DNA from: Candidatus Hydrogenedentota bacterium
Lineage (GTDB): Bacteria; Hydrogenedentota; Hydrogenedentia; Hydrogenedentales; CAITNO01
Reading direction: 5' to 3'
NCBI GenBank assembly: GCA_903893795.1
Contig: CAITNO010000072.1
Span: 1-47,004, forward strand
DNA: 47,004 nt
The notes beneath the pieces were generated by a model. That model was not told where the DNA came from. It worked only from the letters and a program-made list of their open reading frames with translations, and ran no database searches. This document shows, one piece after another, positions 1 to 7,294 of the stretch. A program made the translations under genes and the position numbers. Position 1 is the stretch's first letter; the number at the start of each line of letters is the position of its first letter.

Positions 1-150
1 CCCATGTGTCCGGTTGAACAAAGGGTGCCCATGTGTCCGGTTGAACAAAGGGTGCCCATGTGTCCGGTTGAACAAAGGGTGCCCATGTGTCCGGTTGAAT
101 AAAGGGTGCCCATGTGTCCGGTTGAACAATAGGTTACCTATGTGTCCGGT
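1..150. repeat. 27-bp tandem repeat at the left edge
   Basis: Five adjacent 27-bp units start at 1, 28, 55, 82 and 109, each beginning CCCATGTGTCCGGTTGAA. A degenerate sixth partial unit begins at 137 after a one-base slip. Units 1-3 are identical, unit 4 has one change (gaat for gaac), and unit 5 decays at its end. Because 27 is divisible by three, the array reads through as a repetitive peptide, which I do not regard as a gene. The array may continue left of the window. There are no spacers, so it is not a CRISPR. It could be the end of a transposable element with multiple terminal repeats, but nothing here proves that. Confidence 0.9.
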
Positions 151-218
151 GGCACACAAACGGCGGATGCCTGGCCAAGGCGGCGATTGGCCGCGCGATA
201 GGCCTTGCCGGGGCGGCC

Positions 219-1262
219 CTATTTCAGTCCCAACCGCGCGGCCACATCCTCATAATCGGGGGCTTCGGCATAGACGGTTTCAAGGTCTTTTCGGGCGCGG
301 CCCTGCTGTCCGAGACTGTCGTAGACCAGCGCGCGTTCGTAGCGCAGGGCGCACAAGAGTTCGGGAGGATATCCCCTGGTCTTCTTTAATGCTGTGGACA
401 GGGTTTCCCGCGCGGCGTCGGGCAGGGCGAGGGTGCGCATGGCCCGGGCGCGGTAGAGCAGCAGGGCGGCGTGCATGGGGGAGTCATTGGTGACGGACTC
501 GGTCCGCCTCAGTATGTCCCGGTTGGTGTCTTTGTCGTCCCTGCGGGCATCCATGTAAAGCTCGATGAGCGACAGCGTCACCACGGGGTCTTTGGCGTCC
601 ACCTCCCAGAGTCGCTTGAGGCAGTCGATGGCCTCGGCCCATTTCTTCAGTCGTTGCAGCACCTCGACGTAGGCCAGGCCCGCCCCGCGGATGTCGGGAT
701 GCAGCTGCGCCATGATTTCCTTCGTTATGGAAAAGGACAGGTTGAGGGTGATGCCGTACTTGTTGAAGTAGGTGCCCAACTGGTTCGCGAAGGTGAAGGC
801 GGTGCGCAGATACCCCTCGGCGGTGGCCAGGTTTCCCTTGTTGATGGAAATCACCCCGGCCATGAAGGCCCCATCGGGGAGGTGGGCGGCCTGCTGCAAA
901 TGGGCCAGCGCGGCATCGGCGTCGCCTGCAAGATAATCATGCATGCCGTCCACCAGCGCTTGTTCCTCCGCCGGAACGACCAGGCGCTTGAAGAATCCCA
1001 GCGTCAACTGGTCCTCGGGTTTGGCCGCGGGAAGGAGCGGGTCCGCCGGAACAGCGGTCCGCCGGGAGGCTGTTCTGGCTGAGCGTGAGGTTTCGGTGTA
1101 GTAGAGTCCCGTGCCCGGTATACCGACCGTGGTGCGTACGCCCCGGGGCCCCACGGTGACCTTTGCACCGCGCGGTCCGGCCGAAAACGACATGCCGGAC
1201 TTGCTGAAGTTCAGCGAAAGCCCCGGTGCTATCTTGACCCGTCGAAAGAATCTAAAACCCAT
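219..1262 (-). CDS. DUF4236 domain protein with TPR-like C-terminal region
   Basis: The product is 347 residues. The first ~55 match the DUF4236 pattern: a start of MGFRFFRRVKIAPGL, a central NFSKSGMSFS, then repeated G-P-R-G turns ending in PGTGLYY. The rest is helical with alternating small and aromatic residues typical of tetratricopeptide-like repeats (for example around 'AALAHLQQAAHLPDGA' and 'RARKDLETVYAEAP'). The start at 1262 is chosen because the DUF4236 domain begins exactly there and GGGAGG lies a few bases upstream; the frame is open further upstream but that part has no family signal. There is no signal peptide or membrane segment, so it is probably cytoplasmic. DUF4236 has no established function and TPR regions usually bind proteins. 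It is transcribed divergently from the Ehr operon and separated from it by 274 bp. Confidence 0.85.
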   Translation of the reverse strand: MGFRFFRRVKIAPGLSLNFSKSGMSFSAGPRGAKVTVGPRGVRTTVGIPGTGLYYTETSRSARTASRRTAVPADPLLPAAKPEDQLTLGFFKRLVVPAEEQALVDGMHDYLAGDADAALAHLQQAAHLPDGAFMAGVISINKGNLATAEGYLRTAFTFANQLGTYFNKYGITLNLSFSITKEIMAQLHPDIRGAGLAYVEVLQRLKKWAEAIDCLKRLWEVDAKDPVVTLSLIELYMDARRDDKDTNRDILRRTESVTNDSPMHAALLLYRARAMRTLALPDAARETLSTALKKTRGYPPELLCALRYERALVYDSLGQQGRARKDLETVYAEAPDYEDVAARLGLK

Positions 1263-1464
1263 GACTGGACCTCCCTGGAACCAGAACACAGCATTCAGTG
1301 TCCAGTGTTTAGTATATCGGCATATCTCATTGTAAGACAATAAGTTGCCGAGCAAGGGCAGTTCCATGTTTGAAAGAAGCGAGAGGCGGTTTCGGGCGAA
1401 AACGCATAAATAGAGGCGTTTACAGGAAATCCGGGACCAGTTGCCTTGCGAAGAAAACTTTATT

Positions 1465-1503
1465 TTCTCACTTGAGAAGGCGTATCATTCCCACGGGTGG
1501 GAA
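1465..1503. promoter_or_regulatory. Two perfect palindromes upstream of the HTH-EIIA gene
   Basis: TTCTCA-CT-TGAGAA (1465-1478) and TTCCCAC-GG-GTGGGAA (1488-1503) are perfect inverted repeats whose centres are 24 bp apart. They lie 34-72 bp before the ATG at 1537. A weak -10-like TATCAT sits between them at 1483-1488, without a convincing -35. The placement suits operators of the operon that follows. The two palindromes differ in sequence, so they may bind different proteins. The remainder of the 274-bp divergent spacer shows nothing else recognisable. Confidence 0.45.
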
Positions 1504-1536
1504 GACCTGTGGAAAATCTAGACAGCCAAGAGACCA

Positions 1537-2232
1537 ATGCAATTAAAAATCCGAGAAGTTGCCGCCCTTTTGGGCGTTTCCGACAAGACCGTGTACCGCT
1601 GGATTAAGGACGGGGTCATTCCCGCCTACCGTGTCCACGACCAGTACCGGGTCAACCGCATGGAACTGCTGGAGTGGGTCACTTCACAGAAGATGGCGGT
1701 GTCGGAAGAGATATTCAATGAACCCGCCGAGTCGCAGGAAACGGTGAGTCTGGCCCATGCGCTGGAGGCGGGCGGCATCTCTTACCGGGTGGAGGGGACG
1801 GACAAACCGTCGGTGCTTCGGGCCATTGTGGAGGTCATGCGGCTTCCCGACGGCGTGGAGCGGGAGTTTATTTTCCGCGTGCTGCTGAGCCGCGAAAATG
1901 TCTGCTCGACGGCGATTGGCGGGGGAATTGCCATTCCCCACCCCCGCAACCCCATCGTGCTGCACGTGACCCGTCCCTCGGTCACCCTGTGTTTTCTGGA
2001 AAACCCCGTTGAGTTCGGCGCGATGGACGGCCAACCGGTGCAGGCCCTGTTCACGCTGGTCAGTCCCACGGTGCACCACCATCTTCAACTCCTGTCGCGT
2101 CTCAGCTTTGCCCTGCATGATGAGGGCTTCAAGTCTGTCATTGCCAACCCGGGTACCCGCGAGGTTATCCTCACCGAAGCCCGCCGACTGGACGGTTTGC
2201 TCGACGAGCGAAACCGGTCCGTCGCCGAATAG
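1537..2232 (+). CDS. HTH-PTS EIIA (PtsN-like) fusion regulator
   Basis: The product is 231 residues in two domains. Residues ~3-50 are an excisionase/MerR-type helix-turn-helix (REVAALLGVSDKTVYRWI, then a wing with IPAYRV). Residues ~70-225 are a PTS EIIA type-2 domain of the nitrogen/fructose class, with the phosphorylation site in AIGGGIAIPHPRNP (His135) and the second conserved histidine region in SPTVHHHLQLLSRLS. By family knowledge, His135 would accept phosphate from HPr or NPr; no other PTS protein is encoded in the window. It starts the energy-converting complex operon, 15 bp ahead of hyfB, so control of that operon by phosphorylation state is a reasonable inference. The Shine-Dalgarno is weak (AAGAG). 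Stand-alone EIIA proteins occur near HyfB-type clusters; the fused DNA-binding domain makes this one look like a transcription factor. Confidence 0.88.
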   Translation: MQLKIREVAALLGVSDKTVYRWIKDGVIPAYRVHDQYRVNRMELLEWVTSQKMAVSEEIFNEPAESQETVSLAHALEAGGISYRVEGTDKPSVLRAIVEVMRLPDGVEREFIFRVLLSRENVCSTAIGGGIAIPHPRNPIVLHVTRPSVTLCFLENPVEFGAMDGQPVQALFTLVSPTVHHHLQLLSRLSFALHDEGFKSVIANPGTREVILTEARRLDGLLDERNRSVAE

Positions 2233-2247
2233 GACACCCGAGCCGAA

Positions 2248-4236
2248 ATGTTCCTGATAGTTGCATCACTCGCCGTGTTTTCGGTCGCCGCCCTGTTTGC
2301 GGTGCTGCCGGCGCACCGGCCTGTCTGGTGCGTCCGCGCCGGGATATTCGGCGCCTGCGTGGGGGCGGCGGCGGGTCTGCTGGCGGCGGTGCAGGGATTG
2401 TTCGGGGGTTCCATTGAGTCCATGCGCATCCCCTGGTCCATACCGGGCGGCGAACTCCACCTGGGCATGGACCCGCTCTCGGCGTTCTTCCTGCTGCCGA
2501 TTACGGGGCTGGGCCTGCTGGGGGCGGTCTACGGCGCCGGATACCAGCGCGGCGGCGACGCAAAGAAACTGGGGGTGGGCTGGTTCCACTACAACGTGCT
2601 GCTGGCCAGCATGGTGACGGTGGTCACGGCGCGCAACGCGATTCTTTTCCTCATCGCGTGGGAGGTGATGGCGCTGTCATCCTTCTTCCTGGTGACCCAT
2701 GAACACGACAAGCCGCAGGTGCGCGCGGCCGGCTGGATCTATCTTGTGGCGACCCACCTGGGCACGGCGTTTCTGCTGGCGCTCTTTGTGATTCTCGGCG
2801 AGAAGGCGGGTTCCTACGAGTTTTCCGCCTTTGCCAAGGCGGGGGCCTCGCTGTCCCCGGGATTGGCCGTTGCGGCCTTTGCCTTCACGCTGATCGGTTT
2901 CGGCACCAAGGCGGGCTTTCTTCCCCTGCATGTGTGGCTTCCCGAGGCCCATCCGGCGGCGCCCAGCCACGTGTCGGCGCTCATGTCGGGCGTGATGATC
3001 AAGACCGGCATCTACGGTCTGATCCGGCTGCTGGCCTGCCTGGGCGCCCCGCCTGCATGGTGGGGGTGGTGCCTGCTGGCGGTGGGGCTGCTGTCGGGTG
3101 TCATGGGCGTGCTGCTGGCGCTGTCCCAGCGCGACATCAAGCGACTGCTTGCCTACTGCAGCGTGGAGAATATCGGCGTCATTTCGCTGGGGCTGGGCGT
3201 GGGCTATCTGGGCCTGAGCCGCGGGTCAACAACGATGGCCGCGCTGGGCTTTGCGGGCGCGCTGCTGCACGTGCTCAACCATGCGATCTTCAAGGGGCTA
3301 CTGTTCCTAGGGGCGGGTTCCGTGCTGCACGGCACCGGCACGGGCGACATGGACCTTCTGGGCGGGCTGTACAAACGCATGCCCTGGACGGGCACCACCT
3401 TTCTCATCGGCGCCGCGTCCATCTGCGGGCTGCCGCCGCTCAACGGATTTGTGAGCGAGTTTCTCATCTACTTCGGCGCCTTCAGCGGCGTGGTGTCGAC
3501 CTCATCGGCCGCCGTTGTTTCCGGCCTCGTTGTCATCACCGGGCTTGCGCTGATCGGCGGCATTGCGTCCGCAACCTTTGCCAAGGCCTTCGGCGGCATT
3601 TTTCTGGGCGAGCCGCGCAGTGACCAGGCCCTGCACGCGCATGAGGCCAACGGCCTGATGCGGTGGCCCATGGTCGCGCTTGCGGCCTGCTGTGTGCTCA
3701 TCGGATTTCTTGCCCCGCTGGCGGTGCGCGCCGTGCTTCCGGCCGTGGGCATGATCGTTCCGGTTTCCTCCGATGCGCTGGACGCGGGCATCGCGCCGGC
3801 CATGGAACCGCTGGGTTGGATAACGGCTGGGTGCGCGGCCTTTGCCGCGCTGGTGGCGCTGCTGGCACTGCTGCGTCTGCGTCTGCTCTCAGGCCGCACG
3901 GTGGGGGAGACGGGCACCTGGGACTGCGGCTACGCGCGGCCCACGGCGCGCATGCAGTACACGGCGTCCTCTTTCGGGCAGCCGCTCATGGCGGTCTTTG
4001 CGGGCCTGCTGGGCACAGGCGGCACCGGCACGGCGCCCAGGGGCATCTTCCCCGCGAAGGCGTCCCATACCTCAGAAACGCCCGACCCGTTCCGCAGCCG
4101 CTTCTATGACCCGCTGTTTTTGCGCACGCTCGGGCTGCTGGCCCTTTTCCGCGGGGCGCAGCATGGCCGCGTTCAGATGTATGTGCTTTATGTCGCGCTC
4201 ACGCTGATCGCCTTCCTGATATTCAGTCTCGGATAA
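2248..4236 (+). CDS. hyfB: HyfB-type proton-conducting membrane subunit
   Basis: The product is 662 residues and strongly hydrophobic, with about 14-16 membrane helices. It is a homologue of HyfB/HycC and of the antiporter-like NuoL/M/N subunits of complex I. The canonical core is visible: GTKAGFLPLHVWLPEAHP followed by SHVSALMSGVMIKTGIY, then LLAYCSVENIG and the lysine-bearing helix HVLNHAIFKGLLFLGAG. After the core there is a C-terminal extension with GETGTWDCGYARPTARMQYT, which is typical of HyfB rather than of NuoL. It would form part of the ion-translocating arm. It is second in the operon, 15 bp after the HTH-EIIA gene and 6 bp before hyfC. Assignment to this subunit is secure; whether it pumps H+ or Na+ cannot be read from the sequence. 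Confidence 0.92.
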   Translation: MFLIVASLAVFSVAALFAVLPAHRPVWCVRAGIFGACVGAAAGLLAAVQGLFGGSIESMRIPWSIPGGELHLGMDPLSAFFLLPITGLGLLGAVYGAGYQRGGDAKKLGVGWFHYNVLLASMVTVVTARNAILFLIAWEVMALSSFFLVTHEHDKPQVRAAGWIYLVATHLGTAFLLALFVILGEKAGSYEFSAFAKAGASLSPGLAVAAFAFTLIGFGTKAGFLPLHVWLPEAHPAAPSHVSALMSGVMIKTGIYGLIRLLACLGAPPAWWGWCLLAVGLLSGVMGVLLALSQRDIKRLLAYCSVENIGVISLGLGVGYLGLSRGSTTMAALGFAGALLHVLNHAIFKGLLFLGAGSVLHGTGTGDMDLLGGLYKRMPWTGTTFLIGAASICGLPPLNGFVSEFLIYFGAFSGVVSTSSAAVVSGLVVITGLALIGGIASATFAKAFGGIFLGEPRSDQALHAHEANGLMRWPMVALAACCVLIGFLAPLAVRAVLPAVGMIVPVSSDALDAGIAPAMEPLGWITAGCAAFAALVALLALLRLRLLSGRTVGETGTWDCGYARPTARMQYTASSFGQPLMAVFAGLLGTGGTGTAPRGIFPAKASHTSETPDPFRSRFYDPLFLRTLGLLALFRGAQHGRVQMYVLYVALTLIAFLIFSLG

Positions 4237-4242
4237 CGAACC

Positions 4243-5154
4243 ATGACCCTGTTTCCCATCATAAACTTTCTGCTTGCGCTGGTTTCGGCGCCCCTGCTCC
4301 TTGGTGTGATCAACAAGACCAAGGCGCTCTTTGCGGGCCGCCGGGGACAGCCCGTGCTTCAGGCCTACTCCGACCTGTGGAAGTTGCTGCACAAGGGGGC
4401 CGTGTACAGCCGCACGACGACCTGGGTGTTTCGCGCCGGGCCGGTGGTCGGGCTGGCCTGCGTGCTGGTGGCGGCGGCGCTGACGCCCTTTGGCGGCGCG
4501 CCCGCGTTGATGGGATTTTCAGGCGACCTCCTCCTGCTGGTCTACCTGTTTGGTGTGATGCGGTTTTTCACGGTGCTGGCGGCGCTCGACACGGGCTCCG
4601 CCTTTGAGGGCATGGGCGCCAGCCGCGAGGTGCAGTTTTCCGCGCTGGCCGAACCGGCCTTCCTGCTGGGTCTGGCGGCGGTGGCGCATGTGACGGGGTC
4701 CTTCTCCCTGTCCACGATGTTTCCGGCCCTGGACGCCACGGACTGGTCGCAGGCAGGACCGGCCCTGCTGCTGGTGGCCGCGGCGCTGTTTATCGTGTTT
4801 CTGGCCGAGAACTCGCGCATTCCGGTGGACGACCCGGACACCCATCTCGAACTGACCATGATCCACGAGGTCATGGTGCTCGACCATGGCGGCCCGGATT
4901 TTGCCTTTATCCTGTACGGCGCGGCGCTCAAGCTCTGGGTGCTCGGCGCGTTGCTGTCGGGCATCCTGCTCCCGGTGCGCACGGGATTCGGCGTGATTGA
5001 CAGCGCCATCGCCTGGGCCGCCCTGGTGGCGCTTGCCGCCGCGGTCGGCGTGGTCGAATCGAGCATGGCCCGTCTGCGGCTGCTGCGCGTGCCGCGCCTG
5101 CTGGTGGGTGCGGTGCTCCTGTCCGGCCTGGCTTTTGTGCTGCTGCTGAGGTGA
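4243..5154 (+). CDS. hyfC: HyfC/NuoH-type membrane subunit
   Basis: The product is 303 residues with about 8 membrane helices, matching HyfC/HycD and complex I NuoH, the subunit that joins the membrane arm to the peripheral arm. Visible signatures are VINKTKALFAGRRGQPVLQAY near the N-terminus and the conserved acidic loop FLAENSRIPVDDPDTHLELT followed by MIHEVMVLDHGG. The loop carries the glutamates and aspartates thought to start the ion pathway. It begins 6 bp after hyfB and ends 4 bp before hyfE, so translation is probably coupled. Length agrees with the family. I see no missing conserved acidic residue. Confidence 0.92.
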   Translation: MTLFPIINFLLALVSAPLLLGVINKTKALFAGRRGQPVLQAYSDLWKLLHKGAVYSRTTTWVFRAGPVVGLACVLVAAALTPFGGAPALMGFSGDLLLLVYLFGVMRFFTVLAALDTGSAFEGMGASREVQFSALAEPAFLLGLAAVAHVTGSFSLSTMFPALDATDWSQAGPALLLVAAALFIVFLAENSRIPVDDPDTHLELTMIHEVMVLDHGGPDFAFILYGAALKLWVLGALLSGILLPVRTGFGVIDSAIAWAALVALAAAVGVVESSMARLRLLRVPRLLVGAVLLSGLAFVLLLR

Positions 5155-5158
5155 ATGA

Positions 5159-5806
5159 ATGAACCTGCCCATTGACAGCGTGATGCTTGTGCTGGTGGTG
5201 ACAAACCTGTTGCTGCTGGGGCTGAGCCAGTTGCGGTCCTGCGTGCATGCCGTGGCGGTGCAGGGCTTTGCCCTCGGCCTGCTGCCCCTGCTGGTGCGCC
5301 AGAGCGGCGGACCGACCGTGTGGACCCTTCTCGTGGTGCTCGTGACCATCGGGTTGAAGGGCGTGGTCTTTCCAAAGCTGCTGCAGGAGGCCCTGCGGGA
5401 TGCCGATGTGCGGCGCGAGAAACGACCCCACGTGGGGTACACCATGTCGATGGTCATGGGCTTTGTGGCGCTTGCGGGCGCGGCCTGGCTTTCGTCGCGG
5501 CTGCCCGCCTTCTCCGGTTCGCCGTCCACGCTGGCTGCGCCGGTGTCGTTCTTTATGATTTTTGTGGGCCTGTTCATCATCTTGAGCCGCAACCACGCGG
5601 TGAACCAGATCGTCGGCTACCTGGTGCTGGAAAACGGCATTTATGTGTTTGGCGTGGTGCTGTTGCACGAACTGCCGCTGCTGGTGGAGATGGGCGTGCT
5701 GCTGGACGCCTTTGCGGCGGTGTTTGTGATGGGCGTGGCCGTGTACCACATCAACAGCGAGTTTGACCACGTGGACGTGGACCAACTGGACAAGCTGAAA
5801 GGCTGA
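5159..5806 (+). CDS. hyfE: HyfE/NuoK-like membrane subunit
   Basis: The product is 215 residues with about six to seven membrane helices and matches HyfE, which carries a NuoK-like region. The signature ILSRNHAVNQIVGYLVLENG lies in the C-terminal half, with the membrane glutamate typical of NuoK. The N-terminal half contains LLLLGLSQLRSCVHAVAVQG and a basic loop (LRDADVRREKRPHVG). The cytoplasmic tail ends with a charged stretch (EFDHVDVDQLDKLKG). It starts four bases after the hyfC stop, and the next gene begins three bases after its own stop, showing a single transcription unit. Confidence 0.9.
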   Translation: MNLPIDSVMLVLVVTNLLLLGLSQLRSCVHAVAVQGFALGLLPLLVRQSGGPTVWTLLVVLVTIGLKGVVFPKLLQEALRDADVRREKRPHVGYTMSMVMGFVALAGAAWLSSRLPAFSGSPSTLAAPVSFFMIFVGLFIILSRNHAVNQIVGYLVLENGIYVFGVVLLHELPLLVEMGVLLDAFAAVFVMGVAVYHINSEFDHVDVDQLDKLKG

Positions 5807-5809
5807 CCC

Positions 5810-7294
5810 GTGACCCCTGTTTCCATACTGCTTTGGAGCGTCCTGCTGCTGCCCCTGACCGGTGCGGCGCTCGGCATGCTTTGCCCGTCGGTGCGCGCCG
5901 TGATGGCGCTGGTGCGCGCGGGCGTTTTGCTGACGGCCGCCGCCGCCGCGGGTTGCATCTGGGCGGTGCATGCCGGTCCGGCCGTGGAGACGGCCTGGGA
6001 ATGGCTGCGCCTCGATGCGCTGTCGGCCTATCACCTCGGCGTGATGATGCTTGTGTTCACGCTTTCCTCGCTGTACCTGCCGGGCTATTTCGCCGCAGAG
6101 ACGGCATCAGGCCATTTCACAGTTGCCCAGGCGCGCCGCTTCGGCGCGCTGTGGTTTGGCGCGCTGGCCGCCATGGGGGTGGTGCTGCTGTCGAACAACA
6201 TCGGCATCATGTGGGTCGGCATTGAGGCGACCACGCTGGTGACGGCATTCCTCATCTGCATCCACCGCACCCCCGCTTCGCTGGAGGCCATGTGGAAGTA
6301 CCTCATCATCTGCTCGGTCGGCGTGGCCTTTGCCTTCATGGGCACGCTGCTGGCCGGTGCGGCCGCCGAGCACCTGCACCTCGAGGGGGCGCAGATGCTG
6401 CTGTGGAGCCGCCTGCGCGAAAACGCGGCGGGTCTGGACCCGGCGCTGATGAAAGTCGCGTTCCTCTTCCTGCTGGTGGGCTACGGCACCAAGGCGGGTT
6501 TGGCGCCCATGCACAGTTGGCTGCCGGACGCGCACAGCCAGGCGCCCGGGCCGGTGTCGGCGCTGTTTTCCGGGTTCATGCTCAACGCGTCGCTCTACTG
6601 CATCATGCGCTACCTGCCGCTGGTGGACGCCGCCACGGCGCATACCGGCTGGGGGCCAAGGCTGGTACTGCTGCTCGGCCTGGTGTCCATCGGCGTCGCC
6701 GCCGTCTTTATCCTGTTTCAGACAGACCTCAAGCGCCTGCTCGCCTACAGCAGCGTCGAGCACATGGGCATCATCGCCGTGGGGCTCGGCCTGGGCGGGC
6801 CGGGCATCCTGGCCGCGCTCTTCCACACGCTGAACCACGCGCTGTGCAAGCCCATGGCCTTCTTCGCCGCCGGGCGGCTCGGCCAGATGTACGGCACCCA
6901 TGACACGGCACGCCTTTCGGGGTGCCTGCGCGGGGCGCCCGTCTGGGGCCGGGCGCTCTTCGGCAGCCTGCTCGCCGTCATCGGCGTCGCCCCCTTTGCG
7001 GTGTTCATGAGTGAGTTTATGATTCTGCGCGCGGCGGCGCGCAACGGCGCATGGTGGACCCTGGGCATCTTCCTGGCGGGCCTGGCCGTCGTGTTCATCG
7101 GTGTGCTGCGGCAGGCCGTCAACATGGCCTGGGGCGAGCCCGTTGCGGTGCCGAAAGAGGAGCGGGCCGGGACGATGGACCGGGTGCTCATCGTGGGCGC
7201 GCTGGGCGCGCTGCTGGTGCTGGGTGTGTGGTTTCCAGAGGTGCTTTCGGGCATGCTGGACCGCGCCTCGAACATTGTGGAGGGCACACAGTGA
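5810..7294 (+). CDS. hyfF: HyfF-type proton-conducting membrane subunit
   Basis: The product is 494 residues with about 13-14 membrane helices: a second antiporter-like subunit of the NuoL/M/N class, most like HyfF. Signatures are GYGTKAGLAPMHSWLPDAHS, PVSALFSGFMLNASLYCIMR, LLAYSSVEHMGI and the lysine helix HTLNHALCKPMAFFAAG. The start codon is GTG at 5810, three bases after the hyfE stop; no better ATG fits the family N-terminus. The 3' end overlaps the next gene by four bases (GTGA at 7291-7294). Together with HyfB it gives the complex two channel subunits, a membrane arm intermediate between simple hydrogenases and complex I. Confidence 0.92.
   Translation: MTPVSILLWSVLLLPLTGAALGMLCPSVRAVMALVRAGVLLTAAAAAGCIWAVHAGPAVETAWEWLRLDALSAYHLGVMMLVFTLSSLYLPGYFAAETASGHFTVAQARRFGALWFGALAAMGVVLLSNNIGIMWVGIEATTLVTAFLICIHRTPASLEAMWKYLIICSVGVAFAFMGTLLAGAAAEHLHLEGAQMLLWSRLRENAAGLDPALMKVAFLFLLVGYGTKAGLAPMHSWLPDAHSQAPGPVSALFSGFMLNASLYCIMRYLPLVDAATAHTGWGPRLVLLLGLVSIGVAAVFILFQTDLKRLLAYSSVEHMGIIAVGLGLGGPGILAALFHTLNHALCKPMAFFAAGRLGQMYGTHDTARLSGCLRGAPVWGRALFGSLLAVIGVAPFAVFMSEFMILRAAARNGAWWTLGIFLAGLAVVFIGVLRQAVNMAWGEPVAVPKEERAGTMDRVLIVGALGALLVLGVWFPEVLSGMLDRASNIVEGTQ

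Noticed and set aside
1..150. A CRISPR array at the left edge
   Set aside because: The units are directly adjacent with no spacers and no cas gene is present.
14..493. An open frame that reads through the 27-bp repeats
   Set aside because: It is open only because the repeat unit is a multiple of three; beyond the array it runs antisense to the DUF4236-TPR gene.
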